Source of the DNA: Hymenobacter cheonanensis
Lineage (GTDB): Bacteria; Bacteroidota; Bacteroidia; Cytophagales; Hymenobacteraceae
Direction of reading: 5' to 3'
Length of the DNA stretch: 64,000 nt
Assembly (NCBI RefSeq): GCF_030581075.1
Contig: NZ_JAUQSW010000008.1
Coordinates: 1 to 64,000 of the forward strand
In this document: piece by piece, positions 9,453 through 18,347 of the stretch
Numbering within the stretch: position 1 is the stretch's first letter
How the letters are laid out: every line of letters begins with the position of its first letter
The notes under the pieces: generated by a model
Told to the model about the DNA's origin: nothing
What the model saw: the letters and a program-made list of their open reading frames with translations, nothing else
Databases searched by the model: none
Program-made: the position numbers and the translations under genes

Positions 9453-9645
9453 ATCACGGATTACGCGGATTTTAGCGGATTGCCCGGATTTTGTGGACGG
9501 CGCAGCTTCCGCATCCTCAGTTCAAAGCAAAAAAGGCTACCCAAATGGGTAGCCTTTTTTGTTGCAACTCTTGCGCTGGAAAAAGGGGCTAGCACCGTCC
9601 ACAAAATCCGGGCAATCCGCTAAAATCCGCGTAATCCGTGATTTA
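9450..9645. repeat. Perfect 51-bp inverted repeat with nested terminator
   Basis: Arms 9450-9500 and 9595-9645 are perfect reverse complements, built of 'cgGATTacg'-like words. Both outer ends begin with TAA, and these are the stop codons of the two converging genes. A separate terminator hairpin sits in the loop. Confidence 0.95.
9528..9561. terminator. Bidirectional terminator
   Basis: 15-bp perfect arms (AAAAAAGGCTACCC / GGGTAGCCTTTTTT core) with an AAAT loop and T-runs both ways, between convergent genes. Confidence 0.93.
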
Positions 9646-9948
9646 GTAGAAGTCGAACCCTAGCACGGCGCGCAGGGGCAGCGTAATGCCGGCTTTCAGG
9701 CTAAGGTACTCGGGGTGCGCGCCCCACACGGTGGTTTGCACGCGCTTGGGTTGGCCGTCGGCGGTTTGAAAGAAAATATCGAGCTTGCCCTGGTAGGTAT
9801 TGCCGAGGCGGGCGGCGCGCTCGGCATCGGCCCGGCGGCGCTCGCGGGCGGCTTTGTCGGCCAGCACGTCTTCAGGGGCGAAGCGCAGGGTTGGAAGACT
9901 CTCTTTTTCAACAGTTTCAACCGGCTGGTTGGTGGTGGGGGCGAACAT
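9643..9948 (-). CDS. Small hypothetical protein (101 aa)
   Basis: No recognised family. The N-terminal third is charged and helical (DKAARERRRADAERAARLG); the rest looks like short beta strands, 'GKLDIFFQTADGQPKRVQTTVW', ending in GFDFY. No signal or membrane segment. The composition matches the neighbours, and the frame ends exactly at the boundary of the inverted repeat. It is probably transcribed alone on the minus strand. Confidence 0.7.
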   Translation of the reverse strand: MFAPTTNQPVETVEKESLPTLRFAPEDVLADKAARERRRADAERAARLGNTYQGKLDIFFQTADGQPKRVQTTVWGAHPEYLSLKAGITLPLRAVLGFDFY

Positions 9949-10041
9949 AGGTAGTAGCAGCGGTAGGTGAGAGAAAGTGCGGGAAAGCCTCTTTACGTAA
10001 GGGTAAGCTCCCTTATTGTACCAACTTCGGGCCAGTTCGGT

Positions 10042-11058
10042 TTACAATTCGGCCGCTAAAAATTCCATGGTATCGATGCCGTCGGCGTAGTCGCCCACCC
10101 CGGGGTTTTGGGCGCGGCCCAGCGGGAAGGAGCCCGGGTAGCGCCCGCCGGCCGATACGAGGCACTGCGTTTGGGCCGCCACATCGGTAAGCTGGTCGAG
10201 CAAGTCGATTTCCTGGGTGTAGGTGCTGTAGTGCACCACCGAGATGGGCGAAACGAGCGCCGTTTGCTCGGTCAAGAGCAGAAAACCGTTGTCGAAGTGC
10301 GGCACCGCATTCACGAGCATAATGCTCTTGTTGTAGTCGTAGTTGTTCTGGTACTTGTGGTGATTGAGCACGCCGTGCCAGGTTTGCAGCGCATCGAGCA
10401 GGGGCACAAAATTGTAGCCCTCCGGCACGTAGAGCTTGCTCACGTTGCGGCAGCCCAGGCCGTAGTATTGGAAAATATCGGGGCCAAGCTCGGCTAGCTC
10501 CTCCGGCGTTTCGCGGCCGGTGAGAATAGCCAGACTGGTGCGGTTGCGCCGGATAAGGTGCGGCCGGCTCTTAAAATAAAACTCGAAGTAGCGGGCCGTA
10601 TTGTCCGAGCCCGTGGCAATGAAGGCATCGGCCGCATTGAGGCGCTCCACAAACTGGATGCGCTCGGCAAAGGCCGGCTCAATATCGGTCAGCTCTTTGG
10701 CGACCCAGAGCATAAGCACGGTGTCGTCTTTGCTAGGCTTGGCCAGCAGCGTGTGGCCGCTCAGCAGCACGCACAGCAGGTCGTGGAAGCCCACGAGCGG
10801 GATGTTGCCGGCCATCACCACGCCCACTTTGCGGGGCTCGGTGGGCTCGGCGGGGTAGCGGCCGGCCCAGCGGGTTAGCGCGGGCTCGGCCAGCAGGTGG
10901 GCAATGCCCGTGATGGCGGCGCGCACATTAGGCAGGTCGAACCAGGCGTTGCGGTTGCGGGCGCGGGCGGCCAAGTCGGTCAGTTCGTCTTCGGAGAGGC
11001 TAGCGAGGCGGCGGCCCAGCGCCGCGAAGGCCGCCAGACGGGCAGAATGATTCAGCAT
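10042..11058 (-). CDS. LuxC-like acyl-CoA reductase
   Basis: 338 aa from the ATG at 11058; the open frame to 11160 would run under the divergent ferredoxin promoter box. Acyl-CoA reductase (LuxC family, aldehyde dehydrogenase fold) reduces acyl-CoA to aldehyde with NAD(P)H. Visible: 'GVVMAGNIPLVGFHDLLCVL' (cofactor region, residues about 90-110), 'KPSKDDTVL' and 'YGLGCRNVSKLYVP' with the likely catalytic Cys. There is no luxD or luxE, so bioluminescence is not implied. Divergent from a dicluster ferredoxin, which may supply or drain electrons (inference from position only). Confidence 0.8.
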   Translation of the reverse strand: MLNHSARLAAFAALGRRLASLSEDELTDLAARARNRNAWFDLPNVRAAITGIAHLLAEPALTRWAGRYPAEPTEPRKVGVVMAGNIPLVGFHDLLCVLLSGHTLLAKPSKDDTVLMLWVAKELTDIEPAFAERIQFVERLNAADAFIATGSDNTARYFEFYFKSRPHLIRRNRTSLAILTGRETPEELAELGPDIFQYYGLGCRNVSKLYVPEGYNFVPLLDALQTWHGVLNHHKYQNNYDYNKSIMLVNAVPHFDNGFLLLTEQTALVSPISVVHYSTYTQEIDLLDQLTDVAAQTQCLVSAGGRYPGSFPLGRAQNPGVGDYADGIDTMEFLAAEL

Positions 11059-11091
11059 AAGAAAGGAGTAGCAGCGAGCCGGAATGGGCCG

Positions 11092-11099
11092 TACTTTTG
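11092..11099 (+). promoter_or_regulatory. -7 box TACTTTTG for the ferredoxin
   Basis: Match to TAnnTTTG on the plus strand, 92 bases before the ferredoxin ATG, inside the divergent gap. Confidence 0.5.
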
Positions 11100-11191
11100 A
11101 GGGTTCAAGGCGGCCAGTTCCGGCGCGTTTACGTACAGCCGGGCAGCTTTGACCAAGCAAAATTACTCACTAGCATAAGGAGACGACGGCA

Positions 11192-11542
11192 ATGGCCATC
11201 ATGATAACCGACGAGTGCATCAACTGTGGTGCCTGCGAACCGGAATGCCCCAACACCGCCATTTACGAGGGCGGCGCCCAGTGGCGCTGGGCCGATGGCA
11301 CCACGCTGAAGGAAGTACAGACCATCGACGGCAAAACCGCCGGCGGCACCGACCCCCAAAAGCCGGTTTCCAACGAGTATTACTACATCGTAACCGATAA
11401 GTGCACCGAGTGCGTGGGCTTTCACGAGGAGCCGCAGTGCGCCGCCGTGTGCCCCGTAGACTGCTGCGTCGATGACCCCGACCACCGCGAAAGCCGCGAG
11501 CGCCTCACCCAGAAGCAGCAGTGGCTGCACAAGGCCGCGTAA
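11192..11542 (+). CDS. 4Fe-4S dicluster ferredoxin
   Basis: 116-aa soluble electron carrier. First cluster motif [12 protein letters not shown] near residues 11-22. The second, [21 protein letters not shown], has the longer spacing between its second and third Cys seen in the 2[4Fe-4S] Alvin-type ferredoxins. An insertion of about 40 residues separates the motifs. A purine-rich 'aaggag' lies about 10 bases upstream of the ATG, one of the few Shine-Dalgarno-like sites in the window. Divergent from the acyl-CoA reductase. Confidence 0.92.
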   Translation: MAIMITDECINCGACEPECPNTAIYEGGAQWRWADGTTLKEVQTIDGKTAGGTDPQKPVSNEYYYIVTDKCTECVGFHEEPQCAAVCPVDCCVDDPDHRESRERLTQKQQWLHKAA

Positions 11543-11587
11543 AGCAGTAGCGCGGACTTTGTAGTCCGCGTTTGGCTGCGTGCCACC

Positions 11588-11699
11588 AAAACGTCCGTCA
11601 TGCTGAGCTTGCCGAAGCATCTTGGCTGGTTGCGTAAGGGTACTATTCCTTCCGTGCCCTAGCAAGATGCTTCGACAAGCTCAGCATGACGGACGTTTT
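11588..11699. repeat. Inverted repeat, 'GTCATGCTGAGC' family
   Basis: Outer arms of about 37 bp with one mismatch (AAAACGTCCGTCATGCTGAG and its complement). It fills the gap between the convergent ferredoxin and aat genes and probably folds as a bidirectional terminator-like hairpin. Confidence 0.9.
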
Positions 11700-11703
11700 T
11701 GGT

Positions 11704-12366
11704 TTAGTTGAGATTGAAGAGCCGTCGGCTAGCATCCTGCTCAACCGCCAGCAGCGCCAGAAACTCCTTTCGCGATACCTCCTCCGCGCCCAGCGCCGCC
11801 ATGTGCGGCGTCAGCTGCTGAATATCAAACCAGCTAGCCCCTTTCGCCCGCAGGTGCTCAGATAAAGCTAAAACGGCCAGCTTCGAGGCATTGGGCCGAA
11901 GGTGAAACATGCTTTCGCCCGCAAACACCCCTAGCACGGCCACGCCGTAGAGGCCGCCCACCAGCTCGTCGCCCTCCCACACTTCCACGCTGTGGGCGTG
12001 GCCAGCGGCGTGCAGCTCCGTATAGCCGCGCACCAGTTGCGGCGTTATCCAGGTGCCCTCCTGGCCGGGGCGCGGCTGGGCCTGGCACGCCCGCATCACC
12101 TGCCCAAACGCGGTGTCGAAGCTGATGCGCCACGGCGACTGCCGCTGCGCCCGCGCCAGGCTGCGGCCCACGTGTAGGCTAGCCAGCCGCAAAATGCCCC
12201 GGCGCGGCGGGCAAAACCAGGCCAGCGGCCACCCCGGCACCGGCCACGGAAAAATGCCCTGCGCATACGCCGCCACCAGGTTTTCGACAGTGGGCTGGCC
12301 GCCGAGCAGCAGCAGGCCGTCGAGGTCGTCGCGCGCGGCGGTGGGTGGGGGGAAGGTGAGGGTCAT
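11704..12366 (-). CDS. aat: Leucyl/phenylalanyl-tRNA-protein transferase
   Basis: 220 aa. Aat adds Leu or Phe from charged tRNA to N-terminal Arg/Lys of proteins, feeding the N-degron (ClpS/ClpAP) route. Family motifs are clear: 'AYAQGIFPWP', 'WFCPPRRGIL', 'TWITPQLV', 'HSVEVWEGDELVGGLYG', 'GESMFH' and 'WFDIQQLTPHMAALGAEE'. Full length for the family. Transcribed away from valS, with the lipoprotein gene behind it on the same strand. Confidence 0.95.
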   Translation of the reverse strand: MTLTFPPPTAARDDLDGLLLLGGQPTVENLVAAYAQGIFPWPVPGWPLAWFCPPRRGILRLASLHVGRSLARAQRQSPWRISFDTAFGQVMRACQAQPRPGQEGTWITPQLVRGYTELHAAGHAHSVEVWEGDELVGGLYGVAVLGVFAGESMFHLRPNASKLAVLALSEHLRAKGASWFDIQQLTPHMAALGAEEVSRKEFLALLAVEQDASRRLFNLN

Positions 12367-12445
12367 TAAGAAATAAACCTGCTTTTTAGTAGTATTGAAA
12401 TTGCTTTTCAGTGAATGGCAGTAAGGGTATTATAACACTGCATCG

Positions 12446-12850
12446 CTAAAGTTTCTCATAAAAAGCTTCGTCAATATCACGTGGAGCCTCAATAGAAACT
12501 ACTCTTCCAAATTGTCTTCTCACAGGCAAGTCACAGAGCATAGCTCCTGGGCCAAGGACTACTTTGGGCAGGTATTTGTCGTCCTCATCGGGGAGAAAAT
12601 TATAAAGAAGTATCCTGTCACCATCGGTTCTCCATTTGTCTTCATTTTTAAATAGTAGGCGTCGGTCGCTTTGAGCATATAAGGTTCTCACATAGGTGCC
12701 ATTACGTAGTATTTTGAGTGTATCAAGATTATTATTTAAGCCTTTTATGATATATATCCCACTGAGTTCTTCTTGCTTAGCGCTACAAGAACTGAAGGCA
12801 AGGCCCATTGCTAGGAGCGCTAAGTGGAGCGAGGATGGTTTTTGTATCAT
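12446..12850 (-). CDS. Hypothetical lipoprotein, AT-rich
   Basis: 134 aa. Signal peptide with lipobox 'LAFSSC', so probably lipid-anchored in the envelope. The mature part has a repeated-strand look (GTYVRTLYAQSD, LFKNEDKWRTDGDRILLYNF) typical of small beta-barrel or lipocalin-like lipoproteins of Bacteroidota, but I cannot name the family. Base composition is noticeably more AT-rich than aat and valS on either side. Confidence 0.75.
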   Translation of the reverse strand: MIQKPSSLHLALLAMGLAFSSCSAKQEELSGIYIIKGLNNNLDTLKILRNGTYVRTLYAQSDRRLLFKNEDKWRTDGDRILLYNFLPDEDDKYLPKVVLGPGAMLCDLPVRRQFGRVVSIEAPRDIDEAFYEKL

Positions 12851-12949
12851 GTCTAATTCAAGGTGTAATTTTTATGGCAATGCACAAATTAACAACTTAC
12901 AGCCTTCGTCTATGTACTGACATATCTCCGCACCCTGCCAACCCCGCCG

Positions 12950-12957
12950 TACTTTTG
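12950..12957 (+). promoter_or_regulatory. -7 box TACTTTTG for valS
   Basis: Match to TAnnTTTG, 26 bases before the valS ATG; no clear -33 TTTG. Confidence 0.65.
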
Positions 12958-12983
12958 CTACTTAGCAGCAGACCCCCGACCAC

Positions 12984-15614
12984 ATGTCCCTAGCCAAAAC
13001 TTACTCGCCCGCTGACGTTGAAGCCAAATGGTACCAGCGCTGGCAGGAGCAGGGCTTTTTCCAAGCCAAACCCAACCCCCGCAAGCAGCCCTACACCGTG
13101 GTCATTCCGCCGCCCAACGTGACGGGCGTGCTGCACATGGGCCACATGCTCAACAATACCATCCAGGACGTGCTCGTGCGCCGCGCCCGGATGCAGGGCA
13201 AGGAAGCCTGCTGGGTGCCCGGCACCGACCACGCCAGCATCGCCACCGAGGCCAAAGTAGTGGCCATGCTCAAGGAGCAGGGTATCAATAAGAAAGACCT
13301 GAGCCGCGAGGATTTCCTGACCCACGCCTGGGCCTGGAAGGAGAAGTACGGCGGCATCATCCTGGAGCAGCTCAAGCAGCTCGGTGCCAGTTGCGACTGG
13401 AGCCGCACGCGCTTCACGATGGAGCCCAAACTGACCGAGGCCGTGCTGCGCGTGTTCGTAGACTTGTACCGCAAGGGCCTGATTTACCGCGGCGTGCGCA
13501 TGGTGAACTGGGACCCGCTGGGCGGCACCGCCATCTCGGACGAGGAAGTGATTCCGAAGGACACCCAGGCCAAGATGTACCACCTCAAGTACGAGGTGGT
13601 GGGCCAGCCCGGCCGCTTCCTCACGGTGGCTACCTCGCGCCCCGAAACGGTGATGGCCGACGTGGCCGTGGCCGTGAACCCCACCGACCCGCGCTACCAG
13701 GACCTGGCCGGGCAGCGCGTGCGCATCCCGCTGCTGGGCCGCGAAATCCCGGTTATTCAGGACGAGTACGTGACGGTGGACTTCGGCACGGGCGCGCTGA
13801 AAGTGACGCCCGCCCACGACCTGAACGACTACGAGCTGGGCCTGAAACACAACCTGCCGGTTATTGATATTCTGAACGATAACGGTACGCTGAACGAGAA
13901 AGCCGAGCTGTACGTGGGGCAGGACCGGTTTGCGGCCCGCCGCAACATCGTGAAGGATTTGCAGGAAGCCGGCCTGCTCGATAAAATCGAGGAGTACGCC
14001 AGCATCGTGCAGACCTCGGAGCGCACCGGGGCCGTGATTGAGCCCAAGCTGAGCTTGCAGTGGTTCCTGAAAATGGAGCACCTCGCCAAGCCCGCCCTTG
14101 AAGTGGTGGAAAACGACACCATCAAGCTGCACCCGCCCAAGTTCAAGAACATGTACCGGGTGTGGATGGAGAACGTGCGCGACTGGTGCATCTCGCGCCA
14201 GCTGTGGTGGGGCCAGCGCATTCCGGCCTACTACCTGCCTGATGGCTCGTTTGTAGTGGCCCAGAACGAGGCCGAAGCCGTGGAGCTGGCCCGCGAGCAG
14301 AGCGGCAACAACGCCTTGCAAGCCAGCGACCTGCGCCAGGACGAGGACGTGCTCGATACCTGGTTTTCGTCGTGGCTGTGGCCCATCTCGGTGTTCGACG
14401 GCTTCGACGACCCCGACAACGCCGACATCAACTACTTCTACCCGACCAATGACCTCGTGACGGCCCCCGAAATCCTGTTTTTCTGGGTGGCGCGCATGAT
14501 TATGGCCGGGCTGGAATACCGCAAGGAAGTGCCGTTCAAGAACGTGTACCTGACTGGCATTGTGCGCGATGCGCAAGGCCGCAAGATGAGCAAGCAGCTC
14601 GGCAACTCGCCCGACCCGCTCGACCTCATCCGCGACTTTGGGGCCGATGCGGTACGCACGGGCATGCTATTCTCGTCGCCCGCCGGCAACGACCTGTTCT
14701 ACGACCAGAAGCTGATTGACCAGGGGCGTAACTTCAACAACAAGCTCTGGAACGCCTTCCGCTTGGTGAAAGGCTGGGAGGTTGACAACTCATTGCCTTT
14801 CGCTAATGTGCAGGCCGTGAGCTGGTTTGAGGCCAAGTTGGCCGAAACCATAGCGGTGCTCGATGAGCACTTCGACAAGTTTCGGATGAGCGACGCGCTG
14901 CTGACGGTGTACAAGCTGGTGTGGGACGACTTCTGCGGGCAGTACCTCGAAATGGTGAAGCCCGCCTATCAGCACCCGATTGATGCCGATACGCTGCGCG
15001 CCACCGTGAGCTTCCTCGAAACGCTGCTCAAGCTGCTGCACCCGTTCATGCCCTTCATCACCGAAGAGCTGTGGCACGAGCTGGCCGAGCGCGGCCCCAA
15101 AGACTATGTGTGCGTGGCCCACTGGCCTAAGGTGCTAGCGCCCGCCGACAGCGCCGACACCCTGGCCGAAATGGACAAGGCCCTCGCCATCGTGGCCGGC
15201 GTGCGCAACGTGCGCAATCAGAAGAACTTAGGCCCGGTGAAGCCGCTGGAGCTAGCCGTGAAAACCGACGACCAAGCGGCCATTCTGGCTTACGCTTCAC
15301 TGGTGCGTAAGCTGGCTAATCTCAGCAGCTTGTCCTTTACGCAGGAGGCGCTGGCTGGCGCGGTCAGCTTCGTGCTGGGCGGCAATGAGTTCTTTATCCC
15401 GCTCGACATGCAGGTAGATGCCGCCGCCGAGCGCGCCCGCGTGGAGAAGGAGCTGGAATACGCCATCGGCTTCCGCGACTCGGTGAATAAGAAGCTGGGC
15501 AACGAGAAATTCGTGGCCAATGCCAAGCCCGATGTGCTGGAGCGCGAGCGCCAGAAGCTGGCCGATGCCGAGGCAAAAATCGCGGCCCTGGAGCAAGCCC
15601 TGAAAGCCTTGTAA
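12984..15614 (+). CDS. valS: Valyl-tRNA synthetase
   Basis: 876-aa class I aminoacyl-tRNA synthetase charging tRNA-Val. The HIGH signature appears as 'PPNVTGVLHMGHMLN' (residues about 40-55) and KMSKS as 'RKMSKQLGNS' (about 533-542). Between them is the editing (CP1) domain; the anticodon-binding domain follows. A C-terminal coiled-coil tail (ERARVEKELEYAIGFRDSV to EAKIAALEQALKAL) is typical of ValS. Monocistronic: own promoter box and a terminator-like hairpin behind it. Confidence 0.98.
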   Translation: MSLAKTYSPADVEAKWYQRWQEQGFFQAKPNPRKQPYTVVIPPPNVTGVLHMGHMLNNTIQDVLVRRARMQGKEACWVPGTDHASIATEAKVVAMLKEQGINKKDLSREDFLTHAWAWKEKYGGIILEQLKQLGASCDWSRTRFTMEPKLTEAVLRVFVDLYRKGLIYRGVRMVNWDPLGGTAISDEEVIPKDTQAKMYHLKYEVVGQPGRFLTVATSRPETVMADVAVAVNPTDPRYQDLAGQRVRIPLLGREIPVIQDEYVTVDFGTGALKVTPAHDLNDYELGLKHNLPVIDILNDNGTLNEKAELYVGQDRFAARRNIVKDLQEAGLLDKIEEYASIVQTSERTGAVIEPKLSLQWFLKMEHLAKPALEVVENDTIKLHPPKFKNMYRVWMENVRDWCISRQLWWGQRIPAYYLPDGSFVVAQNEAEAVELAREQSGNNALQASDLRQDEDVLDTWFSSWLWPISVFDGFDDPDNADINYFYPTNDLVTAPEILFFWVARMIMAGLEYRKEVPFKNVYLTGIVRDAQGRKMSKQLGNSPDPLDLIRDFGADAVRTGMLFSSPAGNDLFYDQKLIDQGRNFNNKLWNAFRLVKGWEVDNSLPFANVQAVSWFEAKLAETIAVLDEHFDKFRMSDALLTVYKLVWDDFCGQYLEMVKPAYQHPIDADTLRATVSFLETLLKLLHPFMPFITEELWHELAERGPKDYVCVAHWPKVLAPADSADTLAEMDKALAIVAGVRNVRNQKNLGPVKPLELAVKTDDQAAILAYASLVRKLANLSSLSFTQEALAGAVSFVLGGNEFFIPLDMQVDAAAERARVEKELEYAIGFRDSVNKKLGNEKFVANAKPDVLERERQKLADAEAKIAALEQALKAL

Positions 15615-15634
15615 ACAAGGCTTGTGCCGAATAA

Positions 15635-15682
15635 CAGAACGCCCGTTCTGCCTGATAACTATCGGGTAAAACGGGCGTTCTG
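15635..15682. terminator. Hairpin after valS
   Basis: Perfect 13-bp arms (CAGAACGCCCGTT and complement) with a 22-base loop, no long T-run. Likely terminator or processing hairpin. Confidence 0.65.
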
Positions 15683-15808
15683 ATAAACTTAAGCCGCATA
15701 GCACGGGCTGAAACAGCCTTTGGTGTGGCGCTTAAATGGCGTTGCAAGAAGCTGCGTACTTATCGTTTCCAGCGTTTCTTTGTAGGTATTACTCAATAGT
15801 TTGTCCGA

Positions 15809-17950
15809 ATGAAAATACTATCTACGCTTTGGATTGGCTACCTGACGACCCTAGCCGCCCTATCGGCGCAGGGCCAGGCGGCGTCCACTTCTTCCCCCAT
15901 GTCTCCTCCACCCATTGCCACCGTTAAGGCCAAGCAGCTGACCTCGCCCCACGGCACCCGTACCGATAACTACTACTGGCTCAACGAGCGCGACAACCCG
16001 CAGGTACTCAGCTACCTCAGGCAGGAAAACGTTTATACCGACCAGCAGATGGCCCCGGTAAAAGGGCTGGAAGAGAAGCTCTTCACTGAGATGAAGGGCC
16101 GCATCAAGGAGCAGGATGCCTCGGTGCCCTACCGCGACCACGGCTACTACTACTACACCCGCTACGAAACCGGCGGCGAGTACCCGCTCTACTGCCGCAA
16201 GGAAGGTAGCCTGACGGCGCCCGAGGAAATTATGCTCAACGGCAACGAGATGGGCCAGGGCAAGGCCTACTTCGCCATTGGGGGCTACGAGGTGAGCGAC
16301 GACAACCAGACGCTGGCCTACGGCACCGACAGCGTGAGCCGCCGCCTCTACACGCTACGCTTCAAAAACCTGAAAACCGGCCAGCTCTACCCCGAGAAGA
16401 TTGCCAATACGGCCGGCTCGGCAGTGTGGGCGGCCGATAACAAAACCGTTTTCTACGCCAAAAAGGACGTGGGTACGCTGCTGGCCTACCAGGTGTACCG
16501 CCACACGCTCGGCACCGACCCTAGCCACGACGTGCTGGTATATGAGGAAAAGGACAACACCTTCGGCGTCAACATCGCGCGCAGCAAGTCGCGCCAGTAC
16601 ATCGGCATCACGCTGCACAGCTCGCTGTCGTCGGAATACCGCTACCTGGAGGCTGGCAAGCCCACCGGCGCGTTCAAGGTTTTCCTGAAGCGCGAGCCCG
16701 ACCACCTCTACGAGGTGCAGGACGCCAACGGCGAGTTCTACGTGCTCACCAACTGGGAGGCGCCCAACTTCCGGGTGATGGCCACGCCGCTCAGCAACAC
16801 CAATAAGGCGCAGTGGGAAGACGTGGTGCCGCAGCGCGAAGATGTCTTCATCGAGCAGATGGAACTGTTCAAAAACTACCTCGTGCTGAACGAGCGCGCC
16901 GAGGGCCTGCGCGAAATGCGCGTAATTAACCTGGGTACCGAAATCGGGCAGATTATCCCGTTCCGCGAAACGGCTTATACCACGTTCATCGGGGCCAACC
17001 CCGAGTTTGATACGCCCACGCTGCGCCTCACCTACACGTCGTTTACCACGCCCACCAGCACCTACGACTACAACATGGACACTCAGAAGCTGACCCTGCT
17101 GAAGGAGCAGCCGGTGCTAGGGGGCTTCAACAAGGAAGACTACGTAACGGAGCGCGTGTTTGTGAAAGCCCGCGACGGCAAGGAAATCCCGCTGACCATC
17201 GTCTACAAAAAAGGCTTTAAGAAGGACGGCAACGGCCCGCTGCTGCAATACGCCTACGGCTCGTATGGCTTGTCGATGGACCCTACCTTCTCCTCGGCGC
17301 GCCTGAGCCTGCTCAACCGGGGCTTTGCCTACGCGCTGTGCAGCATCCGGGGCGGGCAGGAGCTAGGCCGCCAGTGGTTTGAGGACGGCCGCATGCTACA
17401 CAAGAAAAACTCGTTCACCGACTTCATCGACTGCTCGCTCTACCTCATTAAGAATAAGTACACCGCGCCCGCCAAGCTGTTTGCCCAGGGCGGCAGCGCG
17501 GGTGGCCTGCTGATGGGCGCGGTAGTAAACATGCGCCCCGACCTCTACAAGGGCGTGATTGCGGCCGTGCCGTTCGTGGATGTGGTCACGACCATGTCCG
17601 ACGCCAGCATTCCGCTCACCACCGGCGAGTACGACCAGTGGGGCAACCCCGCCGAGAAAAAGTACTATGACTACATGCTCTCGTACTCGCCCTACGACAA
17701 CGTAAAGGACCAGAACTACCCCAACATGCTCGTGCTCACGGGCCTGCACGACTCGCAGGTGCAGTACTTCGAGCCCGCCAAGTGGGTGGCCAAGCTGCGC
17801 GCCACCAAAACCGACAACCACCTGCTGCTGCTGCACACCGACATGGAAGCCGGCCACGGCGGCGCCTCGGGCCGCTTCAAGGCGCTGCACGACGTGGCGC
17901 GGCAATACGCGTTCCTGTTCCTGCTGCTAGGACCGAAAACGACGATGTAA
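15809..17950 (+). CDS. Secreted S9 oligopeptidase (oligopeptidase B-like)
   Basis: 713 aa. Serine peptidase of the prolyl oligopeptidase family. N-terminal signal peptide (start MKILSTLWIGYL), then a seven-bladed propeller to about residue 430 and the alpha/beta hydrolase domain. Catalytic Ser in 'QGGSAGGLLMGA' (about 567), Asp in 'GLHDSQVQY' and His in 'DMEAGHGGASGR'. The arrangement 'RGGQELGRQWFEDGRM' matches the oligopeptidase B branch, which cuts after Arg/Lys. E. coli PtrB is cytosolic, whereas this one carries an export signal. Confidence 0.9.
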   Translation: MKILSTLWIGYLTTLAALSAQGQAASTSSPMSPPPIATVKAKQLTSPHGTRTDNYYWLNERDNPQVLSYLRQENVYTDQQMAPVKGLEEKLFTEMKGRIKEQDASVPYRDHGYYYYTRYETGGEYPLYCRKEGSLTAPEEIMLNGNEMGQGKAYFAIGGYEVSDDNQTLAYGTDSVSRRLYTLRFKNLKTGQLYPEKIANTAGSAVWAADNKTVFYAKKDVGTLLAYQVYRHTLGTDPSHDVLVYEEKDNTFGVNIARSKSRQYIGITLHSSLSSEYRYLEAGKPTGAFKVFLKREPDHLYEVQDANGEFYVLTNWEAPNFRVMATPLSNTNKAQWEDVVPQREDVFIEQMELFKNYLVLNERAEGLREMRVINLGTEIGQIIPFRETAYTTFIGANPEFDTPTLRLTYTSFTTPTSTYDYNMDTQKLTLLKEQPVLGGFNKEDYVTERVFVKARDGKEIPLTIVYKKGFKKDGNGPLLQYAYGSYGLSMDPTFSSARLSLLNRGFAYALCSIRGGQELGRQWFEDGRMLHKKNSFTDFIDCSLYLIKNKYTAPAKLFAQGGSAGGLLMGAVVNMRPDLYKGVIAAVPFVDVVTTMSDASIPLTTGEYDQWGNPAEKKYYDYMLSYSPYDNVKDQNYPNMLVLTGLHDSQVQYFEPAKWVAKLRATKTDNHLLLLHTDMEAGHGGASGRFKALHDVARQYAFLFLLLGPKTTM

Positions 17951-17970
17951 GTGGGCTAGCCCTTGAATTT

Positions 17971-18186
17971 CTAGCGCGATACGGAAGGCGCGGTGGTCGA
18001 GTGGGCCGCCGCGCTTTTTTCGTCGGCGCTTAGCTGGGCCTGCAATTGGAAGGTGACCTGCTGGCAGGCTTCTACCTTCACCTGCGCATCCTTCAGCGCG
18101 TTTTGCGTAACGGTGAGCTGCCAGTAAAGAAAGAAAATCAGGCCCAGCGCAATGGCCAGGGTCACGATAAAGAGGATGTTTTTCAC
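17971..18186 (-). CDS. Small single-span membrane protein
   Basis: 71 aa from a GTG start. One N-terminal membrane helix (ILFIVTLAIALGLIFFLYW), then a short predicted coiled coil (LKDAQVKVEACQQVTFQLQ) and a Ser/Ala-rich tail. No recognised family. Located between the peptidase (convergent) and an inverted repeat. A small bitopic protein with a periplasmic or cytoplasmic helix is all that can be said. Confidence 0.6.
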   Translation of the reverse strand: MKNILFIVTLAIALGLIFFLYWQLTVTQNALKDAQVKVEACQQVTFQLQAQLSADEKSAAAHSTTAPSVSR

Positions 18187-18216
18187 GATGAGAAATACTC
18201 GAGCGAATGAATTACC

Positions 18217-18331
18217 AAATTAAAAATCGTTTGTCATTGCGAGCTTGCGAAGCAATCGCATCCGAACGACTCAGGGTATCGTTCTGGGGCGATTGCTTCG
18301 CGGGCTCGCAATGACAAACGATTTTTAATTT
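18217..18331. repeat. Inverted repeat, 'GTCATTGCGAGC' family
   Basis: 43-bp arms with two mismatches (18217-18259 and 18289-18331), containing GTCATTGCGAGC and GAAGCAATCGC words. A distinct family from the GTCATGCTGAGC repeats. Sits between two minus-strand genes. Confidence 0.9.
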
Positions 18332-18347
18332 GTTGAATGGCTAGCCG

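Noticed and set aside
10042-11160. Bioluminescence operon from the LuxC-like gene
   Set aside because: No luxA, luxB, luxD or luxE; stand-alone acyl-CoA reductases are common in this phylum.
12990-14576. 528-aa minus-strand open frame
   Set aside because: Antisense shadow of valS; His/Val-rich, no signal or motif, created by high GC.
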